DNA of 64,000 nt. It comes from Prostheceraeus crozeri. Lineage: Eukaryota; Platyhelminthes; Polycladida; Euryleptidae. Each line of letters opens with the position of its first letter. Position 1 is the first letter of the stretch. The position numbers and the translations under genes are program-made. Positions 29,330 to 41,300 of this stretch are shown here, in pieces. The stretch lies in NCBI GenBank assembly GCA_907163375.1, contig CAJQUW010017007.1, forward strand, positions 1-64,000, read 5' to 3'. The notes under the pieces were generated by a model. That model saw nothing but the letters and a program-made list of their open reading frames with translations. It was not told the origin of the DNA and made no database searches.

Positions 29330-32300
29330 TACTGTAGAACATCGATTCTTGTCAAGACTCATCAAGCTCAAGTTTTGCATCAGCCTTCAAGAAACCATGG
29401 GAAAGAAGCACCAAATACAACAACTGCACACGGAGTAGAACGCTTGGCTTCAAAGTCCGCGGAAATCCTAAATACCCACTTTTCCATGGTACTTATATTC
29501 ATCGATATTTAATGATCTAATTTTGGGTAAGCAATTTCCGAAAGTACGGGTTCGGGTAGGACAATTTTGAAGTCGGGTCGGGTTGGATCACCGCTTTTTA
29601 TCACAAATCCGAGAAGACTCGGTTTTTCTGGTTTGAGCTTGCAGATTTTGTAAATCTATCAGAATTTATGCACAATTTTTCTGAGAAGGGTTGATATAAT
29701 ATCATTCTTGCATGTGGTACGATGGTATGGGTAATTTATTTGATCAGCACTTTTGCATTGTTCTGATAAATAACTAAGGGAATTACTATTTCTTGCTTGT
29801 ATAGGCCATTCACTTTTAGTTTTTTTTATTATGTCGTTTTTAGCGAAGCTGCTTCATAAATAGTATGATAAAACGACCTTCACACGACTTCGGAAGGTGT
29901 ACTAATTCAATTTCATAATTATCAAAATAGCATCATATCAATTTGAGTTATCATGACAGAGAACTTTCTGGGATCAGCAGCATATAGATGTTTGGAACTA
30001 TTATGTGAAAGCTACTGAACCGTAAAATCTTTAGAAGTACTTGGATGTAAATTGTTTCAACAAAAATCCATCACATTCAGTATGAGTTTTAGGATCGTAA
30101 TTGTGAATTTTGACACTAATAACAGATATGTCGTCATCCCTTTGATTGCTTTTACATGTGCACGGATAAGTGAATATTTTGACAGCGAGATGTGAAGTGG
30201 CGAGAATGCACTACATATTTTATAATGGAAACCTTGACACGGATGATCGTGTTGAAGCATGCCTACCATGAACAAAGAAATTGAGAACATTTTGTGGCGT
30301 CTATTGACATTGAGTGAATGCATATAATACCGTTTGTGGTCAGTAAGTGTGAAGGGAAGATACATTGATGCACAGCATGTTGCCGGAGAGACGATGCATG
30401 TAGACGACAGGGGCTCTGTTAATGCGAGGACCAGTGACTTAGAAGGAAATCCCTATTATTTCTATATTGATAAATGACGGAGGCAGACAGGAAAAAGAAG
30501 AAATACAAGCATCACAACACCGGGACAACATGCAGAGATAAAGAAGGAGAGAGTCTTCAACCGAGAGGGGACATGGGGAGAAGGATGGCAATAAAAAAAG
30601 GGGTGGAGGAAGCGAAAAAAAGAAAGGTTATGTTTCGAGTTCCTATGATTTCTCACGCGATTCTTCTACCCCATGTCCATTTCTGATATTTGTGTTCATC
30701 ATCATTTCATGGTTAGTCAAAATAATAAGATGATTCCTGAATGGACTAAAACGTGGCAAATATTCATATTTGGCTTTCTTGCCACTCGATCAGCGATCCG
30801 ACGAGATCGTGGATTACTCCATGTGAAGATGTTTGGTATTATAGAACAAATCCTAATGTTTTCGATGAAAACATTTCTACAATTTGATTACCATATCAAA
30901 AGTTGATAACACTTATCAGTGTAGTCCGGAGGGTGGAGTGCAGAGCGAACCCATGAAATGTCCGAAATCGGAGCGCAAAGCGCACCTGGTTCAGCCAAGC
31001 TGGAGCGAGGAGCGCAAAAATTTTGCCGGAGCGCGTCCACCTATGCTATTTGCTATCTTTCCTCTGATGCAAACCTCTAATCTCATAGCATACATCATGC
31101 TACTTTGTCAACCCTTCAGTTCTATCGAATTGGTCGGAGCAGCGGTCACTCCTTGAGGAGAGTACAATTGAATCTGGCTGATGACCAATAATCCATGTCT
31201 TTTAAGGAGCAAGCATTCTATCCTATTTCGCCGATGCTGCTTTTAAGTGTCAACCATGAAATGCAGTCTGCGTCAAAATATGGTGATCAATATACTGATC
31301 AACATTAGGGCTATAGACAACATGGTTTTTTATTTGCTAACTTTCCTCAGGTGCAAACTTCTAGTCTCATGACATGGATCATGCTACTTTGTCAACCTTT
31401 CAGTTCTATCGAATTATAGTCGTCGTAGCAGCGGTCATCTCTCCAGGAGAGTACAATTAAATCTGGATGATGGCCCATCCCGAAGACTACCTACACTGTT
31501 TAAGTAGATAGATTTGAACCTGGATGAAGCTTTTATACAGCTATGAAATTACATGGATTCCTGAAATGCGATAAGTTTCAGGTAATGCGAGTATTTGCGT
31601 AATATCATGAATGGTTTCGCATCTAATCTGGTCGGGTCGGGTTCTAGTATTTTCTAATCGGGTTCGGGTAAAATTCCCGACCTCGGGTTCGGGATGGCTT
31701 TCAGTGCGAGTCGGGTTTCAACATTCATGAAACCCTATTCGACGCTCATCTATAGAACAATTACAAGTATGCACATTGCACTTGCACATTGTTCAGTTTA
31801 CATATCATGCTGCTTTTCTAAATCGTTTGTTGCCGATAAAGTTTTTATTTCAATGTTTTTAGGTAGAATATATACATGTGCCAGCATGTATAATAAAAGC
31901 ACAAACCTCCACGTAAGAATCGCGAATACACTGAGATGCATAGCCAATGTCACACTTTATCGCAACCACGAAGAACGAATGAGTTCCTTGAGAATGCTTG
32001 TAAGGAGAGTGCAAAAGTGGAACTCTATCTGAATGTCAAGAGGACTAATCATGGCTTTCGGAACGATCAACGAGGTGCTATACATCAAGGTGAAAGACCC
32101 TTTAGTTGGACACTGTGTAAGTAAACTTTCTTGGAACTTCAATATATCATAATGGGACGATGGAGACTTAAGAAGACAAAATTGCCAATCAAAAGTGACG
32201 TCTCTGACAAACATTTGGAAAATTCTTGATAAATTTACTTTGACCCACAAAGAAGTATTTGATTCGGTATTTGGTATTCTCGATTTTGCTATATGGCTGC

Positions 32301-34264
32301 AGATATGAATCCTGAGTAAGTTGGCGGAAACTGGAGTTGTTTGAGATGTGGTGCTGGCGGAAAGTGCTTACGAATCCCTTGGATTATCAGAAAAACAAAT
32401 GGTTATGTTCTAAAGGAGGTTGGATGGCCACAGTTAATTAGCAAGCGATCAGAAAGCAGCAACTTGAACATAAAATTACAAGAGATGAGGTTATTTATTG
32501 GCCTCAAGATGAAGGGAAAATGACAGCATGAAGAATCGGGAGCTGAAGACGAAGAGGCCGACCAAGACTGTAGTGTGAGATCATGCAACGCAATAGCATC
32601 GACATCAGCATGGTTGACACGAGTGAGGACGACGGTGGATCAGACCGAGTGCGCAACTCTTTTCAAGCATCACAAATGGGCCGCCGTCATTCTGATATGC
32701 TGTCTGTCAAGCAATTTTGTTTCTGCATTGTTTTACCTAAATATATGATGGGTTAACTAGGAGGAAATATTTTTTACTGTAACTAAGCTACATACTTTGC
32801 CTTTATTACTGTTTCTCTGATGACTCTGATGCTGTTATCTAAAACTAAAAATAAATTAAGTAACATATGTGTCACTAAAAGAACATTCTGGAAATTTACT
32901 TTTGCCCACTTGATCGCATTTTGCAAAACTGTAAAATTAGTCGCATACATATTGCCATAATTAAGCTGAATAATTCATTATTTGCATGCAAATACATCAT
33001 CACAAGAATGCAAAAATTGTTGATAAGACATTCTAGCACATTTTAAACTTTAACTGATCTTAACAGTGTCTCTTGTTAAGTTCAATATTGAAGGAGTTTT
33101 AATAACTTGACAGTTTACCAGAGCAGACTGTGCTTTTCGGAATCATGGCAAGATTACTGAGTATTATGATCTGCTTTACTCAATCATTTGCATATGATTA
33201 TTTGTTAGTAATTGCTATATACAAATTGTCAGCTGAGTTGGGCTATGTATTGGCATTAAAGCGACAGCTAATTTTGGCCAGACATTTAATAACACATACC
33301 ACCGCGAAGCAAAGCATTGAGATAAACCGGAACACGTTGAAGGTGCTGTCACAGAATCAGCGGTTCCGCAGACCTGATGAGAGGACAATCATGCACTTTT
33401 CGCCCGTGGAAATGTGATAAAAACGCACCATTTGTGTCAGCAACCCGACTTACCCAATGTGAGCATTTGTTAATTAAGCTCTTATGATTAAGCTTGTTGT
33501 CAGGTAAATTGATCCTCAATCCTATAGGGCCCTGCCGGTAATTATGTAGTGTCTCAAAATATGATATTAAAATACGCAATACATGAATTTTATCAAATAA
33601 GCAATACGGCCTATTTGATTAGGTTAAAATCATGTATTTTGGATTTTTGTGGAGCGCTCAGCTATGCTAATAACATTTCTTTAACTTTTCTATAGATGTT
33701 TTTTAAAAAAGCCATGCAAACTTAATAAATTCGCAGTAACGGTACGTTCCTCAACTTATATTTAATTTTTGCTTATATTGAACCACTCTTGCATTTAAAT
33801 GCACCAGAATCCATGATAATTGACTGCATGATTTCGGACTTTGTCTGACTCGATCATTTATATCCGGATAGGAGTTGGAGAGAAGGTTTCCAATAGTTTA
33901 TCTTGAAACAAAATTAAACCTACCGGAAAGCTGTTAGTTTCAAACGTGTAATTATTCCCTTAAGCATGACTTTGCATTAGCTAAGTTGTCTATTCTAATG
34001 TCCAATATTGATTGAGTCAAGTCAATATGTGATTGTGATCATTTTCCAAAATGTGCATTGTACCCAGGGTCTAAAACGCAAGTGTTTGTTAATCGAGTAA
34101 ATAATTTCTTTCTTGATGAAGAAATACTACATGCTATTTTCACTGACAACTCGTTCATATCAACTGTGCTGGAAATCACATGTGAAAGTAGAAACAAATC
34201 TGAAATCTACTTTTGGAGAAATGAAGCGAATTAACCCTGACAAGGTTACTAAATGCATTAACGA
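29330..34264. other. Gene-poor region with scattered repeats
   Basis: No supported gene. Contents seen: CGGGT-rich simple sequence at about 29545-29590 and 31625-31705; a GAGCGCAAA-rich patch at 30930-31040; a tandem duplication with copies starting near 31050 and 31333; and decayed protein-like pieces at 31930-32650 that I could not assign. The rest is AT-rich and unremarkable. Confidence 0.45.
31045..31490. repeat. Diverged tandem duplication, about 284-bp period
   Basis: The stretch TTTGCTATCTTTCCTCTGATG (near 31049) recurs as TTTGCTAACTTTCCTCAGGTG near 31333. Both copies continue through CATGCTACTTTGTCAACC, TTCAGTTCTATCGAATT and GGAGAGTACAATT. Identity is moderate, so the duplication is old. 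Confidence 0.75.
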
Positions 34265-35206
34265 TCAGACTTTAGGAGGTAGCGGACCTGCCTCCATGGC
34301 TGGAGGAGCACTAGGGACTACTTCGGGGGAGTATGGTGGGGGCATGTCATAGTTAGCAGGCATCGAAGATTGGGGTGAAGATTGTGATCCTTGGGCAGAT
34401 GTGGATGACATGGGATACGCGTTCTGCGCTTGTTGGTAAGGCGCATGAAGCGGTTGCTGCATCGGATATTGGTAAGCTGGAACGGCCTGTGATGGAGGCA
34501 TTGGTTGATATGCAGGGGTAACTTGAGGTTTCTGTTGTGGTATCGGTTGAAAGGCCACATTCTGTTGCTGAGCTTGCGGAGATTGGTAAGTGACCACCTG
34601 AGCAGTGGCGAATTGAGATGGGAGAGAGCTGGAAAGTCGCGGAGGACAGCATCCGCAACAACTTCCGCCTGCTATCCCAGTGTGAACTAATGATATCAAG
34701 AATTCTACGCTGCACACGCCGATCACCACCGTACATTTGACCAATTGAAGATTGGTAAATGAATGCATTGAGTCAGGATTGTCTCTGGATAGCATCACTC
34801 CCCTCATATAATTTTCGAGCCCGTCTCGTTCGACTCCAGCAAATGCTGCTGCGATCAAACTCGCCACGGTGGCAACGACGCACATGATAAGACAGACGAT
34901 CACGAGATCACGAGAATTTTTTCGTGAAGCTACAAACCCTAATAATCCGGCAATGAAGAAAATAGCACCAGCAATTAAACCTGTGATGGTTTGGTGCTGA
35001 GAAGTACCTACAATCACTCCTATGACACTAAGCGCCGATACTCCACAGCCGATTGTCATTTGAAGGATTCCGAAGACGATATGTGAACGCTTGTTAGGCA
35101 ACACATACGACGGCTGAGATGGAACAGTATTTCCAGAGTAGACGACTGTTGCTGTGCCCGGAGCTACGACATTGGGAGAATTTGTGCCCTGTTGATTTTG
35201 AATCAT
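34265..35206 (-). CDS. MS4A/CD20-like four-transmembrane protein with PPPY and PSAP tail
   Basis: 313 residues from ATG 35206 (MIQNQQGTNSPN). Four hydrophobic segments follow in order: IVFGILQMTIGCGVSALSVI, LIAGAIFFIAGLLGFVA, VIVCLIMCVVATVASLIAAA and VVIGVCSVEFLISLVHTGI. Segment 1 with FGILQMTIG is the MS4A/CD20 family signature (LGxxQIxxG), and segment 2 also fits. After the fourth comes a Cys-rich juxtamembrane patch (GGSCCGCCPP), probably palmitoylated, then a long Pro/Gln/Tyr-rich cytosolic tail. The tail ends with PPPYSPEVVPSAPP, that is a PPxY motif (Nedd4-type WW ligand) and a PSAP motif (TSG101/ESCRT-I ligand) seven residues apart. It is uninterrupted over the coding part. Likely a host plasma-membrane or endosomal protein; function unknown. 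Confidence 0.8.
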   Translation of the reverse strand: MIQNQQGTNSPNVVAPGTATVVYSGNTVPSQPSYVLPNKRSHIVFGILQMTIGCGVSALSVIGVIVGTSQHQTITGLIAGAIFFIAGLLGFVASRKNSRDLVIVCLIMCVVATVASLIAAAFAGVERDGLENYMRGVMLSRDNPDSMHSFTNLQLVKCTVVIGVCSVEFLISLVHTGIAGGSCCGCCPPRLSSSLPSQFATAQVVTYQSPQAQQQNVAFQPIPQQKPQVTPAYQPMPPSQAVPAYQYPMQQPLHAPYQQAQNAYPMSSTSAQGSQSSPQSSMPANYDMPPPYSPEVVPSAPPAMEAGPLPPKV

Positions 35207-36004
35207 GGCAAGAGACTGCAAGACTGTGAAGTAGAACTGCGCTGTTTCTTTTCAAAACTACGGGTTCTGTCTGACGCTGTGTATTTCTGAAGCTAACACA
35301 ATCAGAGACAACGCGAGGTCAGAAATCGATATCACATCAACGTAATTGAATTATAAAGCAACTTGTGAAGTATACTACTGTCAGCAATCTGAGTACTACC
35401 ACAATTTTGAGAAGTATGATGAAGGTATGAATTTCAGACCGCATATTCATTTCTGAAGAACCATACTTCAAGAGCATACGGATAGAACAGTTGAACGTGT
35501 GCCTGACCTCCGAGGTAAATCGAGATCGATCATCAAGGGTCCAGGGTTGACATTGAAAGATGGATACGAGGAGATTAACTACCTGAGGAGGTTACCCCTC
35601 CTGAGGTTAGGGAGTTAGGCCTAATTGATCGACAGAACTCGAGGTGTTTAATGAAATATGCCAGGAAAATGTTTGAAGTATGAAGGCTGAAATCATGTCC
35701 TCAAACATAAAGAGGCATTTCCTCTAGTATTGAATTGCAATTCATATTCATTGGGAAAATACTTTTTTCTCAGGATTCAATAGGAATGTGCCTATGCATG
35801 CTATCCTGTATGATTCCTATGCGATGATTGTGTTCGTTCGTGCAAAAGTCAAGTTTGCCGAGGATGTGGACATCCATGGAGATTTCTATGGATGGACATT
35901 GATTTTTTAAATATCCATGAATTTCGCAGGAATTTTTTGTTGTAGTTGTAGCTCAAAAGGGTCAACGTCATAACAAATATTTTTCAATTATATATATAAA
36001 GGAT
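35207..36004. other. 5' side of the MS4A-like gene, nothing else recognised
   Basis: Possible 3' splice sites (CTTCACAG, CTTGCAG) lie just upstream of the ATG, so a non-coding first exon is possible. No other gene was seen. Confidence 0.4.
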
Positions 36005-36058
36005 TTTCAACCGGTTTCAATTGAGGTTAAAGTACTGCCTCAATCTTCATCAGGAAGT
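36005..36058 (-). ncRNA. Hammerhead ribozyme-like motif (Penelope type)
   Basis: On the - strand: CTGATGA (36053-36047), a 7-bp stem II (ATTGAGG/CCTCAAT), GAAA (36018-36015), then ACCGGT, a self-complementary stem III, followed by U at the cleavage position and a 3-bp stem I (GAA/TTC). All invariant core bases are present. Very short palindromic stem III hammerheads that work as dimers are typical of Penelope-like elements, so a remnant of such an element's end is the likely context. Confidence 0.6.
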
Positions 36059-36589
36059 TAAGAGAAGCAGGGGAAATGTGTAGTAGCATGAACCATATAA
36101 GAAAATAAGTTCGAGAACTTTTTGGGTGATTGTTCCCAAAATTGATTATTATTTGCAAATGATTAACTATTGCAATTATTTTAAAGGTATAGCCTATATT
36201 GTTGAGAATGAGATCAGCATGTTTCTCAATTTATGACTAATTTGATAACAAAACAAAATAAGAAGCCTCAAGTAAACTCAAAAATGAAAACGTGCTAGAC
36301 TAGTGGCCGCATAGAGCATGTAAAACAACTTGTGAAATGAAGCTGGATATCTATTGAACTGCCATTCGTGTTTATTACTATTCGCTTATTGTTGGATGCA
36401 TTGCTGTGAAACTTGCATACACTGCAATTGATGTAGGCCTACCGTCGATTCCTTTAACAATGAATGTGGCTGCAGACGTCGACAACTGTGGTTAATGCCT
36501 GATGACTCATTCATTCCGACGACAATTGCGAAGCCCCAACCATCTAGCCCAGCAAATAAATCAATAGATTGTGGGCCCTGTATCTCATC
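36059..36589. other. Intergenic, no gene seen
   Basis: AT-rich. The - strand frame that runs through 36386-36784 is partly made of the hAT terminal repeat and is not a gene. Confidence 0.4.
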
Positions 36590-37632
36590 TAGTGATGCAA
36601 ATGGAAAATTTTCCGGAAAATTTTCCAGTGGAAAATTTTGAAATTTTTTTTTTGGTGATTGACATTTTTTCCTTTGTTTTGGAGACCTGTTGTAGTCGTT
36701 TGAAAAGACTATGCAATATGCAAAGACCGAAAACTTCTCTATCATTCCTGCATTACCTTTTGGAACTAACTGCACCCTTTCCATGTCTATTTCAGATCAT
36801 CTCAAATGAATTTCAGATATTAGATGGATTTCAGATTTCTCTAATTGAATTTCAGATATCTATCAGAAACCCAACTTTGAAAGGATCTTAAATTCAACTG
36901 GAGAATCTGCAATTCATCTGGAAATGTCTGAAATTCATTTGGGTAGATCTGAAATCGATTTGGAACTAGATCTGAACCATGAGGTAGAAATGGAAGATGT
37001 GCATGCAGTTTGTCCTCAACGAAGATCGGACAATATGCCAGAACTTAGAAACTGTCATAGATATTCTTCTACTCATCACAGATATCTTTAGTTTCCAAAT
37101 ATCTCACGAGTTTACAGTCTTACAATATGGTCGCTCATGTATTGCGTGGACTGTGTGCTTATTCTTCACCTACGAGTATTCATCAACATATGGAGAATTT
37201 GTATCACTATGATCAAGGCTGCACAATAAAGCTTAACTTTCAAGATAACAAGCAAACTCCAAAATTATGTTTGCTCCAGATCTTTCACATTGCATGAAAT
37301 TATACCTCTATTCTAAAGCAAGATTCACGTTATCCCAAACGGTGTCTGTGTGATAATCAAAAATGTTAACAAATTAGCACAAGCCACTGGTGGCAAAGGA
37401 ATGTTCAAAAATCCGCGGATGGAACTCGCAGTGCTGCGATCGCTTTAATCGAAATAATGATGAAATCAAGAGTTTTAGACCCATTCTATTGGTATGTAAC
37501 TGCCTCGGCTGCGGAAGCGTCCCAATTATAGGGCGCATCACAAAAATCAAAACTTTCAAAATTTTCCATATTTTTCCAATTTTTTCCATGGAAAATTTTG
37601 ATTCAAAATTTTCCGGAAAATTTTCATCACTA
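36590..37632. mobile_element. Non-autonomous hAT element with perfect 8-bp duplication
   Basis: 1043 bp. The ends are TAGTGATG ... CATCACTA, continuing inward as inverted AAAATTTTCCGGAAAATTTT blocks. ATCTCATC flanks both sides exactly (36582-36589 and 37633-37640). The 5'-TAGTG end and 8-bp duplication fit the hAT superfamily. There is no transposase. The subterminal blocks are themselves palindromic. Its ends differ from both other hAT elements here, so it belongs to a third family. Confidence 0.87.
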
Positions 37633-37640
37633 ATCTCATC

Positions 37641-38102
37641 TACACCAATGGACATAACAAATAGACTCGGCCTATAATAATCCTTTGGCATTTCACGTGA
37701 TGCAACCTACATTACATGCGCTCACTATAAGAATGCCACAAAAAATAACGTCTCCAAGATTTCGAAGGTATTTCCAAAAAAGGATCTATAACGGAGCAAT
37801 TAATTCCTACAAGAGCATTGCTAGTCATCCGAACAAGAACTTTCGAACGCAATACCATTTTTGCCTTGTGAATCATAAAGTGTGAGGTTGAGCTCAATTT
37901 TGCAAATGAGCCCAACGTCCGTAACTTTGTGAATTTCTCTTCGATATTGACCCAGTTTTTGAGAACTGACTCAGCTGGGGCATCGAAGCACGAATCAGAG
38001 AATGATATCAAGTATGTCCTTGTTTTCAGTACTTCCGATGATTCTTTGTTGACATGATACATGTGAATGTAAAATTGTACAAGTTCATGAAGATGATTAT
38101 AT
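37641..38102. other. 3' side of the DCAF4-like gene
   Basis: This would hold the 3' UTR of the - strand gene ending at 38103. A 139-codon - strand frame (37712-38131) overlaps it but shows no family features and is more likely chance. Confidence 0.35.
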
Positions 38103-38384
38103 TTAAGGCAAATGAAATACACGAATACCATCTCGAGGGAAAATGAGAATGGAGTTCCATCTATGTTTAAAGGCAGCCGTTATCAAGTCTTCAGTGTGGG
38201 ACAGACAACGAATAAGAGAGTTAGTTTTCAAATCCCACAAATGAATGCCATGTCCTTCTGCTACGCATGTAAGAACTTCTTCCTGTTCATCAACATGGAA
38301 AGGTATTGCCCGGCAACTATCAATGGATCGATTTGTCATACTCGCGATTGAGCTACTTGGATTCCGCGCGTCACATTGATAGAT
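38103..38384 (-). CDS. DCAF4: DCAF4-like WD40 protein, coding exon 4 (C-terminus)
   Basis: Last coding exon, 93 residues to TAA. The 3' splice site TTTTCTCTCTACAG precedes ATC (phase 0). The reading IYQCDARNPS continues the exon 3 end (TGK) exactly as human DCAF4 GKIKLWDLR continues, and QCDAR supplies a D-x-R of the kind that docks DCAF proteins to DDB1. The rest, PFHVDEQEEVLTCVAEGHGI, HLWDLKTNSLIRCL and a final blade ending RVFHLP, parallels DCAF4's [20 protein letters not shown]. Known role of the family: substrate receptor of CUL4-DDB1 ubiquitin ligase. WD-repeat identity is strong; orthology is likely rather than proven. Confidence 0.8.
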   Translation of the reverse strand: MYQCDARNPSSSIASMTNRSIDSCRAIPFHVDEQEEVLTCVAEGHGIHLWDLKTNSLIRCLSHTEDLITAAFKHRWNSILIFPRDGIRVFHLP

Positions 38385-41300
38385 CTGTAGAGAGAAAAGC
38401 GAATATGCAGTTTTAGAAACATTGGGAAAGGACTAGTATACATGAAAAGCCACATTGGGAAGAGCAGCGAAAACATTCCCGTTTTTTGGCATTTTTCAGT
38501 TTTTTCAACGAAAACGAAAGCTATTAAAAATGAGAAAACGAAAGCGATAGCGAAAACTGTTCAACATTTTCATTTTCGTTTTATAATATCGATGAACGAG
38601 ATAGTACTTATAAAGTGAAATAAATAGAAATCATCTCAGTTCAGGTCTCGAAATATCATAGAATACTTGAGAGGCGGTTTAGAGCGCAAGTAAAGATCGA
38701 CGAAATGCAATTTGGCTTTATGTCTGGTAAGGGCACAACAGATGCAATTTTCGTTGTACGCCAATTGCAACATTGCAAAATCGATGCTCACTTGATCATG
38801 CTATCGCTTTCCCGTACCTTCAAGGTCTCTTGTAATGCTGTTTCATCTTTTGATTCCTCCATCTAGTGTTCTTACTTACCATGAAACAAGTGGGCTTGGT
38901 CTGGCCAAATGAACTCACTAAAATATTGCGCATTCATAAATAAGGTAGACCATCAAGTTCTTAAATGGTGCGGCATATAGAGTGTGACCAAATTTTAATG
39001 CATCACAACTTTCTAATTGTCCAACAGAAATTAACGAATAAGGTCTCATTTTGAAGCCAATACACATCTCTATTACCACAATCGGCATTGCAATGATTGC
39101 ATTTGAAGATGAGAGTACAATATGTACACAAAGCAGAAGAACTCGAAATTAAAAAAAACAGATGACAAGAACGACTGAATGGAAAAGCCAGCTCTTCCGA
39201 TTCTTCACTGAAACGACAATCATCATGGCGAAGTCTTTCTGTTGCAGATGATCACACAACATCATTTAATCATCATTTTATTGGAACGCAAAAGATTCTG
39301 TGTTTTCCTGTCTTATTTATTCCAAAGTCTCCACATTTCTTTCAAGTTAAACCCCAAACATTTTCATTTAGAAACATGTCATCACACTTCCGCTTCACCA
39401 TTAGACTGCATTCAATGTGTTCATGATCGATCATTGAGCTCTTCATCGCGGGATCTCTTTATCTCGTCAGAAATTTTACAAGGGATCCAGTGCGGATGCA
39501 GGTGATGAAGGCATTCTAAGCATTGTTTAATAAACTCATTTTCTCTCTACTTATAGTTGTGACATAATTAATTGACAGAATTGAACAAAAACATTTCGAG
39601 CTATAGGCCCGACTTCAATTGCGTCTCATTCCAAATTTGAGATTCGACTTTGCATATAGTTCATAGCATGGCTCCCAAATTTCCTGTCAAAAAAGTGACC
39701 TGAAATTTCGTCATGAAAATGATCCGAAGATGCATCATGCGATGGAAATGATCATCGAGAAATTATCTAATACTATGAGGTACTGCACAGTGACATGAAA
39801 TCATTTATTCACTCTCACAGCTTTAATTTGTTCAGTAATTGTAGCAAATACGCACATAGATCCCCCTCGTGTATTAAAAAAACGAGTATAACAAAAAATG
39901 CAACTATTGACTTTCTGGCTTAAATTCTAACAGAAACAAACCTTGGTCTATTATGCTCCCGAAATCGTTTCAGATCCTTAAATTTCAGTTTGTGGCGTTC
40001 CCTTGGACAGTTTTATCAAAGCCTAGTTTCTGAACCACTGTGCAAAAAACCATTTCTACCTGAAACTTTTGGTTCCGACAGGAAGCTTAAAGTTGAGGCT
40101 CGCGATTGTTCTCCATGCCAGCAGTTTCTAATTTGTCCAGTAATACTTGTGGTAGATCGCAGGATTCAAAAGTTTGACGACCGAACCGATTTCGGACAAA
40201 ACGCACCGAATTATGCAAGATTCCTCTCATTTAACCTTGACTTTCGCTTTTTCACAGAAAAACCTCGTTCCACGTTCATGTTATGGGTCACGAATAGCTG
40301 CTATGACTCAACAAGTGTCATCAAATTGGAACTAAACACTGACTTTGGAAATAAGGACGATAATGTCTCTTCCAATTATTTTCTTTGAGTTTCGTCACAG
40401 CAATACCAGGCAGATGAAAGGCTTTTGTAAGTTTCATGATTTTTTCTTGCTAGATTTCTTTATCGTGACATCTTTTATTTTAGAAAACAAAACAACATCC
40501 ACACGTTACTGGTGACTTCAAAAACGATCGAAATAATTCTAAGAATCCTTCATGAAGTTCCTGGTTGTACAAGTAGGTATTCCACACGACTTGCTATTCC
40601 TTCATATCAGAATAATAAGTTTCATGTAAATTTTGTTCTTCATGACGATGTGTCTGGGAATAGAAGATGGATATGTTCCTTCACATCAGCTTAACTGGGT
40701 CATCGTTTTCATCATAAAGTTTACTGTAGCAACTGTGAGCGAGAGTGATATCGGGTTGCCAAGACGCATAGTGATTTTGGCTACGTTATATTTCGCATAA
40801 AAGATCCTTCAGCTCAGAGTATGTCTTGTCAACTGGTTTTTCTGTTAAAGCATTATCTTCCAAATGATTGAATGCCATTTCACCGATTGGAGCCAACAGT
40901 GCATGATTTGTCTTCTTCTCATCCAGACTTTCCCATTGTACCGTTGCCTCGGACCCTTGTATCCACCTTGCTACATTACTTTCTGCCGTTAGTGGTTCAA
41001 TGAATCACATCTTTGTCGCCATTGCTGTATCTTCGCTTAACACCCCAACGATATGGTCAGTGAAAACATCAGCATGTATTCATATTCATTGCCTGTATTG
41101 CAACGTGACCGCGAGCGTTATATTGCAAAACACAAATCGCAATAATTCACGAACATGTGACAGTGCAGGAGAATGAAGAGATCATTGATTAATTGTTTAA
41201 TTGTCGATCAATCACTTCAACAAAAGCTCACCTTCGAAAGGCATTTCTACAGCAATGAATGACAAACCAGCACCGAATATTCGGCACTGAAATCGGTCAC

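Noticed and set aside
29545-31705. CGGGT-rich blocks at both ends as transposon ends
   Set aside because: They are in direct, not inverted, orientation and are simple sequence; no target duplication was seen.
37712-38131. 139-codon - strand frame at the end of the DCAF4-like gene
   Set aside because: Overlaps the last WD40 exon in another frame and looks like 3' UTR chance coding.
39990-40388. 132-codon + strand frame in intron 3
   Set aside because: No ATG start, no family, and it sits inside a well-supported intron.
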